From contig CAMCVK010000003.1 of NCBI GenBank assembly GCA_945881865.1, positions 62,001-126,000 of the forward strand: a stretch of 64,000 bases of DNA. Direction: 5' to 3'. The position numbers and the translations under genes are program-made. The notes under the pieces were generated by a model. That model ran no database searches. It was not told where the DNA came from and saw only the letters and a program-made list of their open reading frames with translations. Positions 26,380 through 33,951 of this stretch are shown here, piece after piece (position 1 is the first letter of the stretch; every line of letters starts with the position of its first letter). This stretch comes from Fimbriimonas ginsengisoli Gsoil 348 (GTDB taxonomy: Bacteria; Armatimonadota; Fimbriimonadia; Fimbriimonadales; Fimbriimonadaceae).

Positions 26380-26400
26380 CCGGGCTAGATTAGCCCGGCT
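26378..26400. terminator. Bidirectional hairpin between convergent operons
   Basis: AGCCGGGCTA, loop GAT, TAGCCCGGCT is a perfect 10-bp stem. It begins on the last bases of the dehydrogenase stop codon and ends 3 nt before the stop of the convergent beta-helix gene. As at 510-535, one compact hairpin appears to serve both genes. No long T-tract is present. Confidence 0.65.
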
Positions 26401-26403
26401 GGC

Positions 26404-28797
26404 TTAGAGTCCGCCGCGGAAGAGCGGAATCGCGCTTCCGTTCATGAACGAGAACCGGAAAGGAGCCTGACCGCGAAGGAGGCTTCGCGTGACGCCGCCC
26501 TTCGTCTCCTGAACCAACGTTCCGTAGGGTGGTGGGCCGTAGGCGACCTCCGCAATCGTCGCACCGATGGAACCGTTGAGCACGGTGAACATCGGGTCGG
26601 TGCCAGACGTGGTGGTGTAGCTTAGGCCACCCAGCATCTCCGACTTTCCGCCATTGATTGTGTTGACCAGAGTTCCGGCTCGCTCCGTCTTCAAGCCGAG
26701 GATCCACAGGCGACCGCCGTCGTTTTGAATCTTCAGTCCTTCGGGCTCACTATTGACCTGGCGGCCCCAAACCGAGCCGCGACCGAACCGGAAGGTTCCA
26801 CCTACGTTATCGAGGAACGTCTTTCCGGCAATGCCGCCCTCCTCGAACTCCGTGGAGACGCTGCTTTCGCTGTCCACAACGGCCAGAGTTCGCGAAGACT
26901 CGTTGACGAAGTCAACGCCCTTGAACCGCTCGAACAGAACGAACGGCGCGGTACCGTCCTGCAGCCGAATCTTGGCTCCGTTTGCCGTTTGAACGTTTGC
27001 GTGGAAGCCGACGATATGTCGAGTTCGACCCTCGACGAACACATCGCCGCGAAGGACGATGGCAGCGTCGCTGGGGAGATAGACGACGGCATAGCCGAAG
27101 TCCAGGGCGCGCTGGAAGGCGAGCGTGTCATCCGGCTCGTCGGTCTTTCGGAAGGTGCGCACGTTGCCCCAATCCTTCGAAAGGATCGTCGCGGGCACCG
27201 GCGTTTCTTCCACTCTCAAGCGCAGGAACGCGGTCGGGTTGGGGAACAGCGTCAGGGTCGGCGAATGCGACAAGAACTGTGACGAAGTGGCCGCCGCCAC
27301 CGAAGCGGCGCCGCCATGATTGTTCTGGATCAGCGAGCCAAACCCGGCGCTGGCCAAGTCCCGTCCCACAAGAAACTCGCCGTTGCTCACGGCGGCAACC
27401 GTCGACGCCGGGCCGGTTCCGGTGAAGTTGCTGTTCATCACGTAGGCAAAGCCGTACAGGTTCTTAAAAGCCGGAACCGTTCCGGTCGTCGTCAGGTTGC
27501 GAACGGAGACGCACTGGCCGTTGTTCTGGAAGGCAACGGTTCGCTGTCCGTTCAGTCGAATGTTCTCAAGCGTCTGGCTGTTGACCGTTGCGCCGGTGCT
27601 GACGCCGATATCAAAGCCCTGAACAGTTAGCCCCTTTACCAGGAGAGGACCGTTCTTATCCGCATGGCCGAGATCAAGGCCAACCGCGCCCTGGCCGTCT
27701 TGAGAGATAATGCGCACGTCGCGCATGCTGCCGGTGTTGTTCGAGTAGAACTCCACGCCCTTCGCGCCGGGGTTGCCAGATCCGGTATCTACCGTCAGGC
27801 CCTTCAGCGTGTTGTTAAACCAGTCGGCGGTGGTTTCTTCCCACGAACCGTTCCAGAACGAAATGACGCCGTAACCGATGACCGGCTGCGGGTTGCTGGT
27901 GTTCGTAAGCGTGTTGTTATCCAAACGGATGGTCGTCCTCGTGCTGCCCGCGCCAAGAAGGTGGTTTCGGCCGAAGTACCAGTTGCGGTCGGAACTACTG
28001 TTCGACCGGAATCGGATGGGCGCCGTAACCCGGTAAGTTCCGGCCGGCAGATATACGATACGATCTCGGCCTTCCCAGTCGAGAATGGCTTGCTGAATCG
28101 CGGCCGTGTCATCGGCAATGCCGTCGCCCTTCGCGTTGTACGGAGCCGCCTTCACGTCGATGAGGCCGGCACCGCGCGGATACTCTCCGGTATCCGTAAA
28201 CGGCGTCCATCGTCCGCCTGCGTAGAACCGAACCTTACCCAATGAGGCAATGTCTGCCTGCGGGAAATCGCGGTGGGTCGAGTTGATGCAGAAGCGAATG
28301 TAACGAGCCGAAATCGGTCGCGCCAGGGTTTTCAGTTCACCGTAGTAGCTGTCCGTTCCCGGTCCACGCGCCACGGTAACGCGCTCGGGGACGGTTGTCC
28401 AGCGCTCAGCGTTGTTCGACCACTGGATCGTGATGTCCTTTGCACCACGGAACGTGTAGCTCGTACCGTTTGGGTTCCAGATTCGGAACCGATCGATGGT
28501 TCGCGGCACGCCGAAATCGAAGTGGACGAGTGGAGCCTCATCATTCGGGCTTCCGTAACCCGAGTTGTACGAAAGGGCGTCCGTCGTGAGACGAAACTTG
28601 CCGCTTCCGGGGGGATCTTCCACCAACCCGTCGTTCGAGATGATGTTTTGTGGTCCGAGGTATCCGGCCTGCGCGCTTGAGGCAACCGCCTCGATCACGT
28701 TTACGGGAGTCTGAGCCACCGAAATTCGCGTGCAAAGCAAAGCGCAACAGCCAAGCAATAACCTAAGTGACAAGGAGGTCGATAGATTGAGGTTCAT
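26404..28797 (-). CDS. Secreted discoidin-domain plus pectate-lyase-like beta-helix protein
   Basis: A 797-residue exported protein. A signal peptide of about 28 residues ends near SVAQ. A discoidin (F5/8C, CBM32-like) sugar-binding domain spans about 40-195 (LVHFDFGVPRTIDRFRIWNP, ARYIRFCINS). A pectate_lyase_3-type beta-helix follows, beginning DVKAAPYNAKGDGIADDTAA and IVYLPAGTYRVTAPI. A second, shorter IQQA-like start appears at about 565 (TDEPDDTLAFQRALDFG, VVYLPSDAAI), so it may hold two beta-helix blocks. Transcribed alone from a promoter containing operator site 4. It is likely an extracellular enzyme or binder that acts on the polysaccharide first. Confidence 0.8.
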   Translation of the reverse strand: MNLNLSTSLSLRLLLGCCALLCTRISVAQTPVNVIEAVASSAQAGYLGPQNIISNDGLVEDPPGSGKFRLTTDALSYNSGYGSPNDEAPLVHFDFGVPRTIDRFRIWNPNGTSYTFRGAKDITIQWSNNAERWTTVPERVTVARGPGTDSYYGELKTLARPISARYIRFCINSTHRDFPQADIASLGKVRFYAGGRWTPFTDTGEYPRGAGLIDVKAAPYNAKGDGIADDTAAIQQAILDWEGRDRIVYLPAGTYRVTAPIRFRSNSSSDRNWYFGRNHLLGAGSTRTTIRLDNNTLTNTSNPQPVIGYGVISFWNGSWEETTADWFNNTLKGLTVDTGSGNPGAKGVEFYSNNTGSMRDVRIISQDGQGAVGLDLGHADKNGPLLVKGLTVQGFDIGVSTGATVNSQTLENIRLNGQRTVAFQNNGQCVSVRNLTTTGTVPAFKNLYGFAYVMNSNFTGTGPASTVAAVSNGEFLVGRDLASAGFGSLIQNNHGGAASVAAATSSQFLSHSPTLTLFPNPTAFLRLRVEETPVPATILSKDWGNVRTFRKTDEPDDTLAFQRALDFGYAVVYLPSDAAIVLRGDVFVEGRTRHIVGFHANVQTANGAKIRLQDGTAPFVLFERFKGVDFVNESSRTLAVVDSESSVSTEFEEGGIAGKTFLDNVGGTFRFGRGSVWGRQVNSEPEGLKIQNDGGRLWILGLKTERAGTLVNTINGGKSEMLGGLSYTTTSGTDPMFTVLNGSIGATIAEVAYGPPPYGTLVQETKGGVTRSLLRGQAPFRFSFMNGSAIPLFRGGL

Positions 28798-28863
28798 CCA
28801 ATTTCACCCTTTCGTTTTTCCGCAGCTCGCCCGTTGACACCCTTTCGGGAAGGACGGCAAGCC

Positions 28864-28883
28864 CGGTTATAATTATAAACGAC
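28864..28883 (-). promoter_or_regulatory. LacI-type operator, site 4, with -10 box
   Basis: TTATAATTATAA at 28867-28878, embedded in GTCGTTTATAATTATAAC (minus strand, 28883-28866), is identical over 18 nt to site 1. It lies 66 bp before the beta-helix start and contains TATAAT reading toward that gene. Confidence 0.65.
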
Positions 28884-28968
28884 ACCTACGAAAAGATGTT
28901 CCGGCTTTTTTCGTAAAGTTTTCTCGGGCTTTCCTGCTGGCGAACAGTCTGCAATCACACCTCTAGGA

Positions 28969-29152
28969 GATGGTGCCCCTGCGAAGCGATGGAACCATGG
29001 CATCGCTATGACGCAAGGTGGTGCCCCTGCGAAGCGGGAGAAACGAGGAGCCGCTCTCTCCGAGATGGTGCCCCTGCGCAACGGGGGAACCATCTTCCGG
29101 AGTGTGCCGACTGAGCTATCCGAGATGGTGCCCCTGCGCAGCGGGGGAACCG
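28969..29152. repeat. Tandem palindromic repeats, GATGGTGCCCCTGCG type, four copies
   Basis: Four copies start near 28969, 29018, 29064 and 29124, each of the form GATGGTGCCCCTGCG, A/CA, then GCGGGGGAACC-like. The arms GGTGCCCC and GGGGgAACC pair imperfectly. Copy 3 carries the tail CATCTTCCGGAGT that recurs at 29648-29660 and 29708-29720. No gene is seen in 28798-29170 apart from this block and the operator. Confidence 0.7.
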
Positions 29153-29170
29153 TGGGGGAGGGGGCGGACT

Positions 29171-29554
29171 TTAGTCCAAATTCGTTTCAGATCCAGCCAA
29201 TTCTGAGTCCCGCATCTTGCACCGAAGCAGGAGCGCTTCTACCATTGCATCCGTCTCTTGGAAGACGTCAAACGACGAAACCCGCCACGTGACGATGCCT
29301 CGTTTCAGCAGATACGCATCGCGGATTTCGTCCTTTCGGGCATCGTGAAATGGACCATCGACCTCGACGCAGAGCCGAAGTTCTGGCGAAAAGAAGTCCA
29401 GGATAAAGGGCCCGGCCGGATACTGGCGTCGAAACTTGTACCCGAGCTGCTCCCTACGAATCCGGTGCCAGAGGGCGCGCTCCATCGCGGTCATTTCCCG
29501 TCGCAGTTTTCTCGCCCGATTAACTGCCGATGGTGAATCGTTTCGGACGCTCAT
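29171..29554 (-). CDS. DUF559 endonuclease-domain protein
   Basis: A 127-residue protein of the DUF559 (Vsr/MutH-like fold) family. Conserved blocks are MTAMERALWHRIRREQLGYK, FRRQYPAGPFILDFFSPEL and LCVEVDGPFHD. It also has a C-terminal WRVSSFDVFQ. The E-x-D pattern fits a PD-(D/E)XK-type nuclease core. Such single-domain proteins are common, often near repeats or mobile DNA, and none has a firmly established role. It sits between two blocks of palindromic repeats and overlaps the first by its 3' side only at 29171. Whether it acts on those repeats is speculation. Confidence 0.8.
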   Translation of the reverse strand: MSVRNDSPSAVNRARKLRREMTAMERALWHRIRREQLGYKFRRQYPAGPFILDFFSPELRLCVEVDGPFHDARKDEIRDAYLLKRGIVTWRVSSFDVFQETDAMVEALLLRCKMRDSELAGSETNLD

Positions 29555-29623
29555 CTTCGAAATTTTGGCTTACTTCAGCCTCGCAAATTGTTAGTTTTCA
29601 CGGATTTAAGAACCCCCTCCCCC

Positions 29624-29720
29624 ACGGTTCCCCCTTTTAGGGGGAACCATCTTCCGGAGTTGAAGAGGGTTTAGATAGCCGAGATGGTTCCCCCTTTCAT
29701 GGGGAACCATCTTCCGGAGT
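29624..29720. repeat. Two perfect palindromes of the GGTTCCCC family
   Basis: GGTTCCCCC-TTTTA-GGGGGAACC at 29626-29648 and GATGGTTCCCC, 7-nt loop, GGGGAACCATC at 29683-29711. Both are followed by CTTCCGGAGT. They are the cleanest members of the family seen at 4062-4140 and 28969-29152. Lying 3' of the beta-helix gene, they could also aid termination. Confidence 0.7.
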
Positions 29721-29746
29721 CGGTAACGGTTCTGGCTGCCAAACCG

Positions 29747-31603
29747 TTACCGGCGCGGGCCGACCGAACGCAGGTCGATCGGGCGGAAGCCGAGACGGAA
29801 GACCTCGGAGTTTTTCGGCGGGAGGCCATCTTTCGTCAGCTTCACCGAGACAAACCGACCCGTGCCGTCATCGCCAAACGGAAGGTCCGTCGCCGGAGCC
29901 GCGTAAAACATCCCGGTCATCGAGACCGCCCGTTTAAGCCAGTTACCGACAACGATCGGCGCATCGCCAGGGCCAACCACCACCAGGTTTCGCTCGAACT
30001 GGATCGGCCCCTGCTGGTCGTCTCGCTGCCGAATCAGTTGCCCCTCGCGCTTCGCGAAGGCAAAGATGTTGTTTCGAATCAGATTATTCCCGCCGTAGTG
30101 AATGTGGAAGCCACCGGTTTTCGTGTTCGTCACCACGTTGTTTTCGACCGTCCAGCCGGTCGAACCTTCGTCCAGATAGACTCCCCAGCCACCATAGCCG
30201 CGCGCCTGAACGTTGTCAATCCGGTTGTTGTAGATGCTGCTGCCGGGCTGCTTGCCCAGAACGTAGATGCCGCCCATATCGGACAGCTGGCCTTGGCCAA
30301 TGTCGCGAATGTCGTTGAAGGCGATCTCGTTGTTCTTGGCCGCCGTGTCCTTGAAGCCCCAATCCCAGCCCATCGAAATTCCGGTGTAGAAGAAATCGCG
30401 GATTCGGTTATGAATAATCCGGTTGTCACCGCTGAGGCCGGCCCAAACCCCTTCGCCAGCGGCGAACAGCCGCCCGCCACCCTCGATGACGTTGTCGGTG
30501 ACCACCGTGCCCAGCGTGCCGTCGCCGAGTTTTACGCCCCCGGCACCAAGATCGGTCAGCCGCGATCGCTCGATTCGGCAGTTTCGCGACGCCCCCAGGA
30601 TTTCGACACCGTAGTTGCCAATGCCATTGATTTGGCAGCGTTTCAGCGCCGCGGCTTCGCAATCCGCAAACTGCACCGCGCCCGGAACCCCGAAGGCGGC
30701 CTGAATATCACCTGACTTACCATCCGGCAGGGTGTATTCCGAATGCGCAAATCGCAAGTTCTCGAAAGTCACGTTCTTCGCCCCCCGAACCTTAAGGAGC
30801 ACCGGCAACTGGGACGCCAACGCTACGAAACCCTCCGGCCGCTCGCCCGGCTTCGGAAGGTAGTAAAGCGTGCTACTAGCACGGTCAGGGTACCACTGAC
30901 CGGGCGTATCCAATGCCTCCGCCACGTTCTCGACAACGTACGCGCTCGCGCCGGGATTGTAGTCGTTAGTTAGCTTGAAGACGCTCCGCTTCGTGAACTT
31001 CACTAGGTTGCTGGATTCATCCACGCTCGCAAGCGGTAAGCGCGACGTGACCCAAAGATGGTGGGCGACCAGCTCGACATCGCCCAAGTTGCGCCAGTTC
31101 GCCTTGAGGTCACCCGGCTTGAAGCGCGCCGCGTCTTGACCAGAGTCCCACCCGGCCTTGGCATCCGATTCGGAAGCAAACCCGGCAAGCTCCAAAAACC
31201 CCGTCTTCGGCAGACGTGTTCGCGGCGCGCGGACCTCGCTCTTGCCCACGAAAAGCTGCCGGAAATTCCAACCAGTGGGAACCTCGGTCGCCCAAACGTC
31301 GCGACCATTAAACTTGGTGGGACGCCAACCCGTTAGTTCCTTTGCGCCGCTGATGGTTGCCGGGCCAACGAACCGAACGCCGCTTGCTTCCGGCCCAAGA
31401 TCAATCGTCTGGTCGATGCGAAACGTGCCGCGCAGGCGAACGACGATCTCGGGCCGCTGGGCTCCGGTCGGAATCTCTTTCAGCCGCGCCTGCAACCTCG
31501 AAAACGTCTGGATCGGCGCCCGCGACGTCCCCGGGTTCGCATCCCGTCCATTCGGAGAAATGTAAATCGTGATCGGGTTCAACGCAAGCAGCACCGCTAA
31601 CAT
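29747..31603 (-). CDS. Secreted right-handed parallel beta-helix protein
   Basis: A 618-residue protein. Start ATG 31603 gives MLAVLLALNPITIYISPNGR, a short leader directly followed by the YISPNGRDANPGT start of DUF1565/pectate-lyase-like proteins. PIQTFSRLQARLKEIPTG and VVRLRGTFRIDQTI precede a beta-sandwich insertion. Beta-helix rungs cover about 320-540 (IERSRLTDLGAGGVKLGDG, VTDNVIEGGG, IIHNRIRDFFYTGIS, NNEIAFNDIRDIGQG). This layout matches GH120/GH141-type or alpha-fucosidase/xylosidase-like beta-helix glycosidases. GH141 includes fucosidases on rhamnogalacturonan-II, but family membership is not proven. It is preceded by a 17-nt palindrome. Confidence 0.75.
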   Translation of the reverse strand: MLAVLLALNPITIYISPNGRDANPGTSRAPIQTFSRLQARLKEIPTGAQRPEIVVRLRGTFRIDQTIDLGPEASGVRFVGPATISGAKELTGWRPTKFNGRDVWATEVPTGWNFRQLFVGKSEVRAPRTRLPKTGFLELAGFASESDAKAGWDSGQDAARFKPGDLKANWRNLGDVELVAHHLWVTSRLPLASVDESSNLVKFTKRSVFKLTNDYNPGASAYVVENVAEALDTPGQWYPDRASSTLYYLPKPGERPEGFVALASQLPVLLKVRGAKNVTFENLRFAHSEYTLPDGKSGDIQAAFGVPGAVQFADCEAAALKRCQINGIGNYGVEILGASRNCRIERSRLTDLGAGGVKLGDGTLGTVVTDNVIEGGGRLFAAGEGVWAGLSGDNRIIHNRIRDFFYTGISMGWDWGFKDTAAKNNEIAFNDIRDIGQGQLSDMGGIYVLGKQPGSSIYNNRIDNVQARGYGGWGVYLDEGSTGWTVENNVVTNTKTGGFHIHYGGNNLIRNNIFAFAKREGQLIRQRDDQQGPIQFERNLVVVGPGDAPIVVGNWLKRAVSMTGMFYAAPATDLPFGDDGTGRFVSVKLTKDGLPPKNSEVFRLGFRPIDLRSVGPRR

Positions 31604-31620
31604 AGGCTTATGATAAGCCT
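31604..31620. promoter_or_regulatory. 17-nt perfect palindrome before the beta-helix start
   Basis: AGGCTTATGATAAGCCT has two perfect 8-bp arms around one central base. It touches the ATG at 31603 and lies 12 nt past the stop of the DinB gene. It could be an operator, an RNA hairpin masking the start region, or a weak terminator for the DinB gene. It is unlike the TTATAATTATAA family. Confidence 0.4.
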
Positions 31621-31632
31621 CGCGGGCCTGGA

Positions 31633-32151
31633 TTAGTTGAAATGCGGGAGATTCAGATACCGCTGGTATGGACCGATCTCCGATTCGTACGTCGCGGCAA
31701 AAGATTTGAACATTTGCCCGAGGTGGTAGAGGTCGTGGGCTACCCAAGTGGAAAGCAGTTGCCCCACGGTGCAGGTTCCGGCGGCGTTCACGGTCTGCAA
31801 GTCAGCTTCCGTCAGGCTTAGTGCATGTAATTGCTGAAGGGCGGTCGCCCGGAGAGCTTCAAATTCGTCAAGCAGCGTCTCGAATGTTCGGCTAGCCAGT
31901 AGCGTCGCTTCCGAAACGCTTTCGTCCGTGTCTGCCGCATAGTTAGGATCAAGAATCTTGCGGGAGCGGTCGATCCACGTCCCATAGCCCTCGCAGAGCA
32001 CAAGGTGGGCCACCGCCTCGCGGGGGCTAAAAACATCTGAGGAGTGGCGGCGATCCAGCCAGTCGTCCGGCCGCCCCGCCACGACCGCTCGAAGCAAGTT
32101 GGGCGTGAGGGAGAGTGGTTGCGTGAATTGGGTGATGTCGGCGGCGGCCAT
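31633..32151 (-). CDS. DinB-family protein (metal-dependent four-helix bundle)
   Basis: A 172-residue DinB-like protein, a fold shared with bacillithiol/mycothiol transferases. The three expected metal-binding His residues are seen in REAVAHLVLCEG and THE-like WVAHDLYHLGQM. The N-terminal helix ends in DWLDRRHSSDVFSPRE, a typical family block. Cytosolic, monocistronic or upstream of the beta-helix gene. It is divergent from the PhyH gene with only 40 bp between starts. Substrate is unknown; thiol transfer or detoxification is usual for the family. Confidence 0.8.
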   Translation of the reverse strand: MAAADITQFTQPLSLTPNLLRAVVAGRPDDWLDRRHSSDVFSPREAVAHLVLCEGYGTWIDRSRKILDPNYAADTDESVSEATLLASRTFETLLDEFEALRATALQQLHALSLTEADLQTVNAAGTCTVGQLLSTWVAHDLYHLGQMFKSFAATYESEIGPYQRYLNLPHFN

Positions 32152-32191
32152 TGCCTATTCTGTCCGACCGGCAATCTGCGAAAATAGGGCG

Positions 32192-32971
32192 ATGTTCACC
32201 GCCGATCAGCTCGCCGCCTTCGCCAAGGATGGCTTCTTCGCCGTCCCGCACTTCTTCGATGCCGCCGAAGTCCGGGTGCTCCAATCCGAAATCGAGCGCC
32301 TAAAAACAGAAGGCCTGCTGCGAAATGTGGCCACCGAAGGCGACGGCGTGACTTACTCCGCGACGAAGCGGAACCTGCAGCTTTGCCCGGCGACCCCGCA
32401 CTCCGCGCCGTTTCGGGCGTTGCCCTTCGCCGAGAAAGTGGTCGCCGCCATCTCGCAACTCATCGGCGATCCGGCGCGCATTCGGCTCGACCAGGTGTTT
32501 TTGAAGCCTGCGGGCGACGGCGCGGGGACGAATTGGCACCAAGACAACGCCTACTTCCGCGTCGCCGACCCAATGCGCGGCGTTGCGATGTGGATTGCCG
32601 TGCACGACGCAACGATCTCGAACGGAACGATGCACCTGCTTCCGGGCCTGCAGCATGAGCAGCTAGAGCATCAGCGCGACCCGGATAGCGACCACCACAT
32701 CCGCTGCTTTCCGGATACCACGAACGAAATCGCTTGCGAGCTGGCCGCCGGCGGGGTCGTCTTCTTTGCCTACGGCACGCCGCATTGCACCAAGGGGAAC
32801 TCTACCGGCACCGACCGCGCCGGGCTGGCGTATCACTTTTTCCACGCCGACTACCCGTCGCAGGACGGCTTTCCGACCGACCTTCCATACATCACCGGTG
32901 AGCTGGCGGACGGCGGTTTGGCTCAGCTCGGCGAAGATCAGCGGGGCCGCTGGGCCGCCTTCTGCGCTTAA
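32192..32971 (+). CDS. Phytanoyl-CoA dioxygenase-family protein (PhyH)
   Basis: A 259-residue Fe(II)/2-oxoglutarate oxygenase. The iron ligands are His116 and Asp118 in NWHQDNAYF and distal His198 in TPHCTKGNSTG. Arg in TDRAGLAYHF should bind 2-oxoglutarate. MFTADQLAAFAKDGFFAVPHF is the standard PhyH opening and fixes the start at ATG 32192; the frame is open to 32099 but without homology. Function in the family ranges from lipid to sugar and natural-product hydroxylation, so the substrate is unknown. It is followed 18 nt later by a secreted protein. Confidence 0.85.
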   Translation: MFTADQLAAFAKDGFFAVPHFFDAAEVRVLQSEIERLKTEGLLRNVATEGDGVTYSATKRNLQLCPATPHSAPFRALPFAEKVVAAISQLIGDPARIRLDQVFLKPAGDGAGTNWHQDNAYFRVADPMRGVAMWIAVHDATISNGTMHLLPGLQHEQLEHQRDPDSDHHIRCFPDTTNEIACELAAGGVVFFAYGTPHCTKGNSTGTDRAGLAYHFFHADYPSQDGFPTDLPYITGELADGGLAQLGEDQRGRWAAFCA

Positions 32972-32989
32972 CGGGGATACTGCCTAACC

Positions 32990-33916
32990 ATGCTTTCCCT
33001 GCTCGCCGCCCTGCTTCTCCCGACGCCGCTGAAAGACCTGCTGGGTAATGTGACGTCCGCGACCAGCTATCGCTACAACCTGAAGGACGCCGACGGTCGC
33101 GGCATGGACTGCCTGGAAGTGAGCCAAGCCGCCGGCGCGCGCGACTACCTGGGCGTGTACCACTCGCTGGAAGGCGGCTTCTTTCGGCTGTACGTTGCCC
33201 AGTCGAAGGACCTGCTAGATTGGCGGCCAAGGGTGAAGATTGACGACCGCGCCTCGCAAGGATCCTTGCAGCAAGTTGGCGGAAAGTTCTTGCTGGCGTA
33301 CGAAGTCGATCGCACCCCGGGCAACTTCATACGGCTGCGGCTTTATCCGTCGCGAGCGGCATTGGAGGCTGGGAATCACGAGCGGCAGGTGGATCTTCCG
33401 GCGCAGCTTTCGCAACTGGCCGAGGGCACGCCGAGCTTTGTTTCGGCCGACGTCGCCACCGGGAACATCGCGCTGCACTTCCATTTTCTGTCTGAGACCG
33501 GTGTCGACCGGACCTCCGAAGGGACGCTGACGAACTGGTCGAACTGGAAATCAAAGCCCCGGACCGACCTGAACTCGGCGCTGGAACGCGTCGGCGCGAG
33601 AGGAAATTTTGGCGACCGCACACCGTTTACGTATCGCGGGAAGCGCTATGAGCTGCAGGAAGTGCAGTTTGGCAAATACGACTGGTACTCCTGGCGCGTG
33701 TTTCTGCACGACCTGGGGGCCGGCACGATCTCGCGCCTGGTGGTTCGGACTCACGGTGGATCGAACTCGTTTGCCAACCCGAACGTGCGGTTTCTGACCC
33801 TGCCGAACGGGAAACCTGGCCTCGTGCAAACGCTCTTCATCCCCAGCGAGGGCTCGGCCCCCGGCGAAGCCGGGTGCCTGATCTTTACGAAACAACTGGC
33901 GGCTGAGAGTTCATAA
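32990..33916 (+). CDS. Hypothetical secreted protein, beta-propeller-like
   Basis: A 308-residue protein starting MLSLLAALLLPTPLKD, a short hydrophobic leader. The body has repeated aromatic beta segments (YLGVYHSLEGGFFRLYVAQS, LLDWRPRVKI, FLLAYEV, FVSADVATGNIALHFHF), as in five-bladed propeller glycosidases (GH43/GH32/GH130 clans). No firm catalytic triad was identified. It follows the PhyH gene in the same direction and could be co-transcribed. Not assigned to a known family. Confidence 0.6.
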   Translation: MLSLLAALLLPTPLKDLLGNVTSATSYRYNLKDADGRGMDCLEVSQAAGARDYLGVYHSLEGGFFRLYVAQSKDLLDWRPRVKIDDRASQGSLQQVGGKFLLAYEVDRTPGNFIRLRLYPSRAALEAGNHERQVDLPAQLSQLAEGTPSFVSADVATGNIALHFHFLSETGVDRTSEGTLTNWSNWKSKPRTDLNSALERVGARGNFGDRTPFTYRGKRYELQEVQFGKYDWYSWRVFLHDLGAGTISRLVVRTHGGSNSFANPNVRFLTLPNGKPGLVQTLFIPSEGSAPGEAGCLIFTKQLAAESS

Positions 33917-33951
33917 AGACGTTCCCTCGAAACCCGAAATTTTGGACATGC

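Noticed and set aside
29684-30715. 343-codon plus-strand frame
   Set aside because: Antisense of beta-helix rungs; composition is a shadow, and it starts inside a palindromic repeat.
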